The notes beneath the pieces were generated by a model. That model had not been told where the DNA came from, did not search any database, and saw only the letters and a program-made list of their open reading frames with translations. The translations under genes and the position numbers were made by a program. A stretch of DNA of 64,000 nt from Climacium dendroides (Eukaryota > Streptophyta > Bryopsida > Hypnales > Climaciaceae): positions 8,684,047 to 8,748,046 of the forward strand of contig OX467087.1 in assembly GCA_950106755.1 (NCBI GenBank), in the 5' to 3' direction. Numbering within the stretch: position 1 is the stretch's first letter; each line of letters opens with the position of its first letter. Of the stretch, positions 35,316-47,098 are shown one piece after another.

Positions 35316-38300
35316 ATGGAGAGCTCTGAAGTGGCGGAAAGTAGGGGAGCAGAATCCTCAGCAGGAGTGCGAACTTTGAAGAGGAGGCGAGACCTGACCG
35401 TAGATGCGGAGGTGTTGGAGTCAAGCCCCAGTTCGTGTGTCGTGTCGGATTCCAAGAAGCGGAGCTTATTCAAGGATCCAGCAACGCCGACGAATGCTCG
35501 GAGAGGAGCAGTGCCTGTGTTGTTGCCGAACAACACGAAGTTGAGCTTTCCATCTCCTCAAGCTTCTCGCATTGAGTCTATCGACGCGTTTATAAATTCC
35601 ATCCGGGCAGCTGCGGGGAAGGTGGTCATCGAATCGGGATCTAAGAAGCGGAAACGACAAGTGCGGTGGGGACCGAATGTTTTTCTTGAGGACTCCCTCG
35701 GTAATGCAATTACTAATGTCGCCACGTTGAAGAATGCTCTTCAACAACCTACTGCCATTATCCTTGTCCAGGATGGAGAATCCGACACCAAGCACATTCA
35801 TGAGGTAGATTGCTCATCTCGAAGTGCTGTTGGGTTTGTAATTACTTGTTGTCAGTTTTCGAAATGAAACTGACTTGTAAGTTCAAAATCTAACTGACTT
35901 GAAATGACTGTCTGCAGTTGGACATCACGCCCGAGCCCAAAATGCTTGGACGACTTCCACAGGGTTATAACGTTGAAACAGCCCTTGCTGATGAAGTGGA
36001 TAATGCACTTCAGGCAGTATGGGGTGTTAGCGGACGGAGGCGATTGATAAGGTAATCATTTCTGATACTGATTCTTGATTCAAAGCTAGTGTAATTGGGT
36101 TAGATGTGCTCATAGTGAGAAAAGGAACTGTGCTGAGTGATCGTGCATTTTCTTTGTGTTTGCAGTGTGGATATCAAGTCCGAAAAAATTAGCATTTTCG
36201 ACACTGGTACGGGAATGGATGTGAATTCGATCAAGTACTGGTAGGTTTCTCAATTTTGACTTCTCGTGAAGTTATGTGCTTTTCAGTTTTGTGGTAGGTT
36301 CCATGTTTTAATACTTATGCGGCAATATGAATCTCAGGGGCAAGCCTGGAGGATCCTTTCATCGGGATGTGCACATGCAGGCCATTGGCGGGACACCTCC
36401 TTTCCTCACGGTACCTTTTCATTAAAGGAAGTCAAAATTTATAACTGGAGGGCATGAGTCTTTGTTTCATTTAAAGTTCAATCAATTACCTGGAACTGTG
36501 ATAGATTTTGAACGTTTGCTTTTGTGATTTTGTAAAATATGAGAGTTCATATTGCAGATCCTCTTTTTTCCGTTGTGTTTTTTAGCGATAATTCTTGTAA
36601 ATGTAGATGCTGTTCACGTTGTGATGAGTTTATTTCCGACTGCAGCCTTATCTCGGAAAATATGGAGCTGGGGGTGTAGCAGCGGCACTTCACTTGGGTA
36701 GCTTCGTGACTGTATCTTCAAAGACGACGAAGTCGAAGAAGGTGGTGACTTTAGATTTGTCGAAGGACGATTTGGATAAGCGGTGGCAATCCAACAAAGA
36801 TCACTGGCTGGTAAGTCCTGCTCATATTCAATTATGTACACACTTCTATTAGGTTTGTCAAGTCAGAAAATCTGAGATTTTAGAAGACGTTCCTACTGAT
36901 TTTGCGTTTTGTGCTGTTTTGCTGCAGACTCCGGGCCAATTTCGAGACATGACAACCGACGAGAAAAGAAAAGCACCCGGTGGCAGTTTTACTTGTGTTG
37001 AAATCTCAAAACTAAAGCGGCAATACATCAATTTAGATAGAGAGATTTTAAAGACAAGATACCTTCTGGCAGACATTTACTATGATTATATCCAAGTAAG
37101 TTGCATAAGTAAATTCCATTTTAAAATTGTTTTCTTTCAACCCAGATAAATTTGGCGGTACTCATGCGTGTGGTGTGTCTGGTGAAGTCCGAGGAGTTCG
37201 GCGTCGCAAATAGACACTTGGAGTACCCCATTGAGTTTGAAGTGAACGGCGTAAATTTAGCCGAAGTTCGGAAATGCGAGACGGCCACATTGCTCCAACA
37301 CAGGTGCAATGGGACACCATTTGTTATTGATCTTGCTTTCTCAGGCCCGATTGAAGGTACAACTCCGTCCTATTTTCTTAATTAAATCAATGCCAAAGCA
37401 TTCTATCAAAGGCTTGTCATCAAATCTTTATGTTTGGCCTCTTTGGTGATATTTCTCTTAGGGTCTACAGAATAACTAATCAAACGGTTCCTTTTCGCGG
37501 ATGTAGATCCTGACGACGAAGAAAGAATACGATCACGGAACAAAGCTGTAGCACATGCTCGAGTAACCTGCCACTATTTCCCAAGTGTAAAGGTAACGTC
37601 TCTTGTTGTTTTTACCAAGTATTCAGCATATTCGAATTAATGGATACACTATTGGATTTTGTTCTGTCACAACCTGGTTACAAGGATTAGACATTGATTT
37701 TGACAGGGAAGAGAGGAGCTAGATGCAGCTATCGAGGAGTTGACCCTTTTGAATATATGTAAAAAAAGTTTTGACGACTTTCCTCGAGTCAGCGTTCGTT
37801 GGCTTGGTCGACTTCTTCCGGAGGACCAGTGGGTATATTACTTCAATCCAAAACCTGTGATTGAAGAAAACTGATGTAATCAATGTTCCTTCTGTTTGAA
37901 GCAATAACCATGACTTCCACGCTTGTGATGTTTCTGATTATATTATATGCTTTGTAGGACGGACTTCCGTTCATGAAAGCAGCTGGGAAGAAAGAAACTG
38001 TTGAAGGTTGGAAGCTTCATTGGTCAAAACGAGTCAGAGCAACTATTGGTGAGTATTTTCATGAACTCTTATCATCGAGTTGATCTCACTTCCATATTGC
38101 AAGTGAGGTAAAGTAGCTCCAGGTCAAATTATAATTTCCATGCGAGTGATATTCAACGTTTCACTTTGTCTCAACTTGGAAGGTACGATTGACGTCGATT
38201 CGTGGTGCCTTGGGGGCATAATCTAGATTGTTACTCACAACAATGTGACTGGTGTACAGAATTGGATGCAGGATTCCACCCTACGCAGAGTAAGACTCAA

Positions 38301-41300
38301 TTGGAACGAGATCATCCATTTACAGTGGCACTACAGAAGTTGGGAGACCTGAACGAGACGAAGAAATCATGTTCCGCTGGTAATCTAATTTTGTCAAATT
38401 CATAATCTTGTGTAGTGACTTGATCAGTAGTTGATGTTTTATTTGTTCTGAGAAGTCCGTGTCATTATTTCTTAATTTGAACAGATGGCGACGTTGTGAT
38501 TAAGAGGGTCGGCAAGATTATTAGTCCAAAGGTGTTGGTCGATGAGTATGTAATTTGGCTGAAGAAAATGCACGATGAGTATGACGAAGAGGTTATGTTA
38601 TTGGACAATAATCCGACGTTCATTTGCGACCAGCCAAGCATTTACGAGATTTTAGGGCTGACGAAGGACAAGAAACACGAGTGTGAGTATACGTACTGAT
38701 GCTCAATTTAGTATTGCACTTTTGTAAATTTTTGGCGAAAAATCAATTCAAATCAATTCAATGTTAACAAGTTCTTACAATGCATTAGCACGGGTACAAA
38801 AGCTGAAACAACCTATTTTTCTTTTGGATAAATTGATGTTCCTTGAATTACATTGTTGAGCAGATGCTGTAGTATTTTATAAGCATATGAGAGATAAGCA
38901 AGGGGACTGGAAGGTGAGCAAGTCAGTTCCGCTTCATGTGAAGATTCCCAAGGCTGCAAGTCGCCAATCGTCTGACTTATACGCAACCATCGAGTGGTTC
39001 TGTTGTCAAGGCACTGACAAAGATGAACATGGTATGAAGCCTTTTTACATCATATATTATTTTTAATTTTAGTCATGGGATTATTTGTTTTTTCCTTTCC
39101 TTTTTTACAAAGGAGAAATTCATCTTGCTGTTAATTGCCTTACTTGAAACAGGGGAGGTCAAAATGGTGGTGAGACCAATTAATGTCCCAGAGGCCGAGG
39201 GAAGCGAGATGAAGATGCTGAAGGATGAGAGATTGGAATTTAAACTTAACAAAAGTAAAGCATTAGCTTGGACACTTCCCAAAAACTCAAAGGTAAAATT
39301 TCAGGAGGTTTTGTCTCTTTTTTATTGTGATCATATTGTATATACCTTCTTTTTTTTGTCATTTTTATGTGTTGTACTTGAATAAACAATTTAGCTAACC
39401 TCTGAGACTTTTAAAGCAGCTGCAACGCTTGTCACCACAAGAGTGGTCAAAGAAGCAAGAGGAGTTTGCAAATAAGGCTCCGTCTTCTATCGAGGTTTTG
39501 GACGACGCAGACAGCAAAGCACTAAACTGTGACCAGGTTTGCTAATTTTCAGTTGCATTTCATGATGTGTATTGTAACCTTTATGTAAATTTATATTAAT
39601 CTTCTTTAGGTGTTGACCTTCTTGATGATAAGGTCTCAATACGAGTTGTATTAGTGCCAGCTTACAAGGAATCTGACCTCCCTGCCCTTGTTTTAACGTC
39701 TTTTCAGACACTTCCGACCAAGCTGTCTGCTGGCTCTGGACTGCCGGAATTCTTGGTCGTAGTCCGCCCGAAAAAGGTTTCTGGAGCATCATTTAAGCAA
39801 CAAAGTATATGCTCCATATATTTTGAGATGAAGTTGCAAGTCACTCTCAACGAAGGATCCTCATCTCACCTGAAGGAAAATGGCGCAATTTGGACGGGTT
39901 CTGTTGGAGGCAGTGAGAGGAACAATGTTAAACAATGTTATGTCTTCGATACTAAAGATCTTAAATTTGTAAAGCAAGGGACTTACCACCTTAAGTTCGA
40001 GCTGGTAAGATTTCCACATTGAAATGAGTAATATTCTCTTAATATTATTTTTACTTTTTGAACTTTCACAGTGTTCCGAAGTGTTTTGTAAATTATTCAT
40101 TAAATTCCAGATAATCATTTAATGAAACTTGTGTGATGCCAAGATTCAATAATAATCTTATTTTGAAAGGTGTGGTTTTGAGCAGACTGGGGAGCGGGCA
40201 AGTTCATGTAATCAAGTGAAACCTTTGGAGAGGACAATCATAGTTGATCCTTCTGCAGAGAGCAAGGGATGGAAGATGTGTCTCGATCCTAGCCAAGTTC
40301 CTCCACTCATTATCAGGTAACCCATGGGTCAGAGGGAGGCAAAACCTTAACTTCGTATGTGCATCCTTTGAAAGGAACCACCAGCCTCAAATTCTTGATG
40401 TTGGTTTTTGCCGTATGTGTCACTGAATTTTTGTAAAGTTCTTGAAACCTGTTTCGTCTTCGTCCTCTCTAACTTTGATTAACTGGTCAAAGTCGAATGA
40501 GGTTGCAGATGTGTCCTAGTCCAACGTATTTACATTGGCACTGTAATGACTAGTACTATCCAATGCTTCAAGTAGATCTGTTGCTTTTTCAAAAATCTTC
40601 TACGGCACATCATTTCTCTGTCCACTCTGGTATCTCGTCCTAGCCGAGTCGTGTTGGGTCTAATCTTTGGTGTTTATTCTTTCTCATGTTTTCGTGTTTA
40701 GTAAAAAGTTCCTGATTTCGGGTCCTCTTCTCTTGACTGAGCAGGTTGAACAATCCGTTGATAGCAGATTTTTTGTTCGTAAAACTGGACATCTATGACA
40801 ACCTTCAGTATATTAAAAGAATTCCCAGATTTCAGGTTTCGTTAGAAACGTCTGATGGCATTGAAGTGCTTTCAAGAAGAACTTGTAAAGCAGAGAATTT
40901 TGTGCTTTCCTCTGACAAGAAGAATCTGAGTCTTAAGAAGGTATTTTTTGTTGGCTTTAGCACCGTTTGTTGTACCGTTTGTTCTTTACTTTTTTCACAG
41001 AGATTAACTGTCATAAAGAGGGTAGTGATAGGGAAAGTGGCAATAATTTAGTAGTCCTTCTTTGAATCAGACCTTGTATTCTTCGTGCAGGCAATTCTTT
41101 TTAGTGAAGGCAATATAGGCCCGTTAGGCCCTACGCGTGAGGGTTGTTTGGTTTTTCACATCCAAGATGAAGTTCGGTCTGAGGCCGAGAAGAGCACGCA
41201 TAAAATGAAATGTCTAGGTAAGATTTATTAATCCCACGTTTTTTGTCATTCCTCATTGATAACTTTTGTACCTAATAAGAAGCTCCCACAGTGCTGAACT

Positions 41301-44300
41301 GTGGCTTGAAATGGTTTTTAAATCAGCTGGAAGCAAAATATGCTGAAAATTGACTTGTTTCATTCTGTCTGCAGTTTATCCGGACGAAGTTGCTAGCGTC
41401 TCCGTCCTTCAGGGGCCATTACAGCAATTAGGGAATTGTACGTCTTTTGTGCATCCACTGCGGCCTCATGACGTGATTGACACATTATGTCTACAGGTAA
41501 GTATTTACAATTACTAGCCTGCCATACATACTTCGTGCTTGGTGAGTATTTATTCGCTGATAATTCAACTCTTCTTCATGTGTTCAAGTAGAGGTTAAGA
41601 ATTGTTATTGAGAGGTTGTGGGCAACATCTGCAGGGCAAAGATTTATCTGGCAATGCTGTTATCAAGGGTCAGAGAGTAGAAGTTCGACTAGACAATTTA
41701 AGATTTCGGGATAGTTTGGGTTCTTTCAGAGAGGTATATTAAATTCTTCCCTAATTTTAGATTTAAAGAGTTTTCAGTTGCACTCTTTTCTTGTTTACAA
41801 TTTTTCTATCAATGACTTGATCGCTTCATCTGTGGCTGTATTACATGTGGGTCGCCTTTAAAGTTTGCTATCTTTTTTGGTGCTGTTTGCTGGTGAATCT
41901 GAGGCCGTCTACCTGTCGGTTTCGTTGCACAAAATTCTTGTGAAGTTCTCAGGTTAGGTGATAGTCGACATAGTCTTATTCGTGGGTATTTTGGAATAAA
42001 CAACTTTTAAGAGGATGCTGTGTATTGTTTGGCAGTTGGCTGAAGAAGGCATACTGGACTTTGGAGGACTATTGACTGTGACTGGACCTTACAATTCTAG
42101 AGGTTGTTAATTGCGAAGATAGTTCTTGTTTCCATTATAGTTTTTGACGAAATTGGCCCAATATGCCAGCACAATGTGCGCTCTAATCCATGTGCAAGGA
42201 ACAAAGGAGCACTCCAGGTGCCTCTTAACTTTGGTTATTTTGAAAAATCACTCAATTTTAACCCATAAGCCACGTGCTCAACTGTTTTGTAGGTTCCATT
42301 TCCATCTTTTGTGGGAATCACGCTGGAGAAAGAAGAAAATTGATTGAAATATTTTTTAAAGTGGCTTCTTGCCGTTTGCAGATTGCACATCCGGTATGCA
42401 CTACTTCCAAACTACAGATGGTTGCATTCTTGTTTAAATAGAAAACGAAGTAATTAGTCATATCACATGAAACGAATGTATTTTTAAGCTGTTGAATTCT
42501 TACATTTTGGGTTACAGGTACGAAGAAGCTTTCCTGGAGGAAGCACTTTAGAAGGAGTTGTCGTAGAAGTGCTTAGTGCAGACGGAAGTTTGGATACGAC
42601 CATGGATGGTCCATTTCATAGTTTGATGTTAGGCTGGATGAAAAATGTTACTTGCCCAGTCATTAAGGGACGCTGTGAGCTGCCTAGCTTTCCGTTACCA
42701 AGTATGCACGGTCCATGGTGTGGTCAAATTTGTCACACCTCCTATGAGAACCTGAAGGTTGATTTACAGGTTAGCACCTAACCTACATCTATCTTGTTAT
42801 GTAGTATTTTTCGTGATCGTTCCAGCTGCCAGATTGTGATAATTGCTTGTTTTTGTTGAATAATTTTTTGACTAGGAGAATTTCTGAATCATTAGGGTCT
42901 CAATAAATATTTAATGTTGAGTTTTCAGTGTAAACATCGATTACGCTCCTTATAAACGATGACGACTGGTTTATATTTCGATCTGTTGGTTTGCAGTTGA
43001 ACCTTGAAATGGGTATCGCCAGCAGACTAGTATTGCCGGCAAATTACCAAGCTGCCTCAGCTATGAGCGATGAAGCCGTTCTACTTACGTTTTTGGCTTT
43101 GGATGGCGAAGGCCAACCGGCTACCCTTACAAACGACATGATTGGCAATGTGAAAATCCTCTTAACTCCTTCAATTTGTTGATATTCTAAGTGACGTATG
43201 ATTTACTGCCGTAGTTGAAGTTAAGTGATTAAATTTTTGCGTTCATTCTTGTTTTTTCAGATTGTCGTTGAGGTTGATCCCGACCACTGTTCGGTGATGG
43301 GGTTTAAAATTATTGCAACGAGCGACTGTCTCCCGAGCTTCGCTGCTCAGGTTCAGCTGGGAGGGGCGGAAGGAAAGTACACTGTAGTTTTAAAATCCTC
43401 GCCCAATGCATATCCTGCTTTAGATCTGGAAGAACAGCCCGGATCAACGGCATTAGTTGCTTGGGGAGTTAATTTGAAGCCTGGGAAGTTGGCCCGACTT
43501 GCCTATCAGGTTATGCAAAATGACTCTTGGGTGGATAGTGTCAACTTCATTGAAGTTTCTCGCCACGCAATATTCCCAGCCATAAAGGTTCAGTTGTTTG
43601 ATGGGTACAATAACAATTGTTTACTCCATGACAAGCAAATGCTGGATCTTGTATTAGAGAAACAGGGTGCTGGAGGAGTTTTGGCATGCCAAAGTTGCCA
43701 AATCAGCAATGGTCAGGGCATGTTTCAGCCGTTTGATATGGAAGCTGCTGAAGGGATTTATCAGATGACCATCAGCGTATCAAGGTTCACGTTTTTACCT
43801 GGGTCAGCTGCGGTGAAAGAGCCCGCATTAAAAGTTACAGTCACACGTGCCAATAACTTAGCTACACTCCGTTTGACGAATGATAGTCCACTTCGAGTCA
43901 AATTGTTGGAGGATCTGAAGCTCCTTCGGAATTTGACTGTGATTGTGGATCCTGTTAATAATCAGCCTCTCAAGCGCCTTAATCCCCCGCTTTTGTTACT
44001 AATGGCTTCGAAAAATTCTGAAACCACTTGTATTCAGGAATTTGGAGGAGAAGAAGTGTCCTGTTCAGATCAAGTACCCGATTCATCAAAGACGTTTCGA
44101 TTTCCTCCATTCAGTGTTCCTACCGTTGCAGGAAGGTATGTGTTGAATTTCGTACTTCCTGACTATGAGGTCACCCCTTGTTCTCGTCATTTGGAGGTGC
44201 TACATGGCGACCCTACGAGGTTGGAGCTTTCTGTTATAGAGACCAAGAATGAGGGGTGGGTTGCACAAGCTAGAATTGTGGATATGTACGGCAATCTTTG

Positions 44301-46452
44301 TGACGAGGAAACAGGTTTAAAACTTAATTTGGCACTGAGGGTATCGACGGAGAACTTGTTTCAACCATCTTCAAGTTTTGGTGTACAACGATCTTGTTAC
44401 CTGAGGAGCAAGGAGCAGGCAACTGTTCAGTCAGGGGTGGCAAATTTTGAAAAGATTGAGCTGTCACAGGGTGGGAGACCTGGCCCTTACATTCTCAGGG
44501 TAACTGTGGAGCCGGATCAGAAGCTGGCCCTTGGACAGTTGGGCTACTTGAATCCTTCTGAAGTTGAGATGTTTGTGACCAGTGATGTGCAACAGCTGCA
44601 GCTGCAGGAAAGTTTACAATCATGTCAAGAAAATGTCAAGGTAATCTATTTAATATTGTTTTACGTGCATTTTATAAGGTGTTACCATATGCCTGCCTGA
44701 AATTTTGTCTAGAAGTTATTTGCAGCTAACTCGCGAATTTTGTTTGGATGTAAAAGCAGGCTCGGAGAGATGAGCTGATCAAGCTCAAAAACCGAATGGA
44801 GAGTGCTGAAGTGGAATCACGTCTTGAACGAGGTATGAATAATATCCTGATGCAACACTCTGTACTTATTGGGGTCGGTGGAAGACATTGAGGGTGTCTT
44901 CACTTGTATCCAGATGACCGTTGGTGCTGCATGTCGCAATCTAATTATTTTTTAATTTTATGACAGCTACATTGGAAAGGTTGTTAAATGCCATGGAAAG
45001 AAGAAACAATGCCGAGAACTTGGCGGTTGAGGATGTGGATATTTTGAGAAGAGAGAAGGAAAGGCCAAGACGTGGCGAGCGTGATATTATGCAAGATCTG
45101 GATAGACTAGCTGGGCATGGGAACTCCGGGGCAGCTGCGGCCCTGGCATTTTTGCAGGCGCGTGAAGGAGAAAATTTTCTTTCTCCAAACGGTCCTCTGG
45201 GAAGTGAAGCAATCGGATTGGTAGTGACCCTTGCCCGGGTGGAGAATGAAGCTTTCAACAAGTGAGTCAATTTCTGAATGTCACTTCAAATCAGCTCTTT
45301 TGACTGTTATTCTTCTTACATAGGCATAGATTCCTTACCACCGTTTTGCTTGTGTTATTGACTTTTTTGTGGCATTTTGATCAGAATTCTGTGCGAATAT
45401 TTGACACCTAGTACGCTGATGCTTCCTATCTGCAAGACACAAGACGGCGTGAACGCCTTGGAAAGGAGAAGGGGGGGTATCGTGGACACCAGCTATGGCC
45501 TTGCAAGTGTCAGCCGATATCCTCTGACCTCTAACTATGACGTGTTGGCTCTGTCTGATGTGAGGTAAGTTAACATCTGTACGTGCACGATTGTGCTCAG
45601 TTTCCATCTTGGTTAATACACATGGATGGAACTAAACTCGAAAATGTTAGCAAATCTTGGTACTTCTCTATTGTACTTTTCAATTTTTTTGGTAGATTGA
45701 ATGAACATAGTCTTTGAACTTGGTTTCTGGGATTTGACCTCTTTAATTTCTTATTGTTTTCCAGGGTATGGAATAGCTACGAGGATACAAGCCACCCCCA
45801 GCTGCTGCTAAGGATTCCACCTCCACGGCTTACGGGAACCAGCGATGGAGTGCCGCGTGGATTTTTAGGATACGCCGTGAATCTTCTCCACATCAAGCCG
45901 GAACACCTTCAGATGAGGGTGAAAGTAACGTCTATGCCCACTCGCAGTTACAATCTTCGTGAGTCCCTGTTCTACCATCAATTGCAGAGAGTGCAGGTGT
46001 ATGACACTCGGGATAACATGAATCTTGCCAAGCAATTCAATGCGCTTTCTGGAGGTGGAATGTCACTAGACGGGTATTTGATCAAACCGAACATGAGGCA
46101 ACAACTCGGAGTGCGCGACGCAAGAAATTCGTCCATCAGCTTTGCTCTGGTTCCCTTTGAAGAGCGTTTGGTAACTTGTGGACTCTTTCCTCCTTCTTGC
46201 GAAGCAATTAGAAGGTACCAGAGACTGCAACAGATTCAACAGCAGGTGGAAACCCAGGACCGTCAGATCCGGGAGGTGAGAGCATCGCTTAACGAGAAGC
46301 GGCGAAAGGCTGAAATGCTTTCGAAAGAAGTGAGTGATGCAGAAAAGGCACTGAAAGTGGTGGAGGCGAAAGAGAAGGAGGTGAAGAAACAACAAGAAGG
46401 GTTGTGGTCATCACTGAAGAGAAGCAACCAGTTGCACTACAAAGTCCAGTAG
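35316..46452 (+). CDS. GMI1: GHKL-ATPase / SMC-hinge chromatin protein, GMI1/SMCHD1 family
   Basis: Arabidopsis GMI1 is induced by DNA damage and aids homologous repair; animal SMCHD1 silences chromatin. Exons: 35316-35804, 35918-36051, 36166-36240, 36338-36410, 36646-36810, 36928-37095, 37146-37356, 37507-37592, 37707-37832, 37958-38048, 38260-38379, 38485-38682, 38864-39031, 39153-39292, 39420-39536, 39633-40004, 40186-40316, 40745-40940, 41091-41217, 41375-41496, 41635-41733, 42036-42102, 42141-42217, 42293-42310 (end uncertain), 42382-42393, 42518-42769, 42997-43149, 43261-44640, 44760-44832, 44967-45261, 45385-45564, 45765-46452. This gives about 2,200 residues. The first 160 or so form a basic, Ser-rich tail. 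The ATPase follows: N box ALADEVDNA (about 185-193), G1 FDTGTGMD (about 219-226), G2 GKYGAGG (about 261-267). A long Ig-like, beta-rich middle leads to the hinge (about 1840-2060; NGPLGSEAIGLVVTLARV) and a C-terminal coiled coil ending in HYKVQ. Weak joints: the exon-16 acceptor and the exon-24 end. Confidence 0.88.
42293..42393 (+). other. Irregular exon 24 and 12-base exon 25 of the GMI1-like gene
   Basis: After the acceptor ending at 42292 the frame reads VPFPSFVGITLEKEEN and then meets a TGA at 42341-42343, with no GT donor between the plausible end of homology and that stop. Using the GT at 42311 keeps the frame but leaves only six codons. The next block, 42382-42393, is a 12-base exon (four codons, IAHP) between a good acceptor (GTTTGCAG) and a donor (GTATGC). 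It joins in phase to 42518. Confidence 0.5.
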
Positions 46453-46480
46453 TGTGATTTTGTCGAAGCTAGGTCTTGGC

Positions 46481-46710
46481 TTGTATTTTGAGGCCCAAGG
46501 AACCAGAGGATTGTAAATTTTGAGGGATAGATTATTTCATATTATCCTTGTGCAGCACTTTGAAACTTGCGGAGCACTTCGCTTTGATTGCCTTGCACTT
46601 TGGGACCCCAGGAATCAGAGGATTGTAAATTTTAGAACAACTTTTTATTTTAAATTTTATTGTGCTTGTAGCTTCTGATTGCAATTTAGGCACTTGCGGA
46701 GCACTCGCCG
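46481..46710. repeat. Two-copy duplication in the probable 3' UTR
   Basis: Both copies contain CAGAGGATTGTAAATTTT followed, about 45-65 bases later, by CTTGCGGAGCACT. They lie immediately after the GMI1-like stop codon. Confidence 0.7.
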
Positions 46711-47048
46711 TTCGCGCTTTTGTCCATTGTATTTCTCTCACTGCAAGTGATTTGAATTCTGCAGACACTCGGAATTCACCGTGAAGCTTTTGTAAAATCT
46801 ATACGTTATTATGAATCTGCTTTCCAGCTACTGAAATACATATTCTAGATTTCAAGCGTTTTGAGTTGTTTTCTTTTTCGTTTAAGTAGAGTTTGTCGGT
46901 TTCATAGTTGAGCTACAGAGGGTGGAGGAAGATTTAATAACAGCAACTGAGAGTGGACACTTTCTCCAAATTGTTTTAACATGGAATTTTAGTTGATGTT
47001 GAAGACACGGACGGCAGGGACGTTCCTCTGGTACTCATTTGTTTGCAG

Positions 47049-47098
47049 CTCGCGCTTACCAATTCTTTGACCACTCTGGCGTTGCGAGAGGGTTCCAG
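47049..47098 (+). other. Orphan exon-like block
   Basis: Fifty bases lie between an acceptor-like TTTGCAG and the donor-like GTACGT. One frame reads ARAYQFFDHSGVARGFQ. It cannot be attached with confidence to either neighbouring gene. Confidence 0.2.

Noticed and set aside
38202..38259. Extension of GMI1-like exon 11 upstream to about 38184
   Set aside because: The phase-compatible frame from the acceptor near 38182 meets a TAG; the acceptor at 38259 gives the family match ELDAGFHPT in phase.
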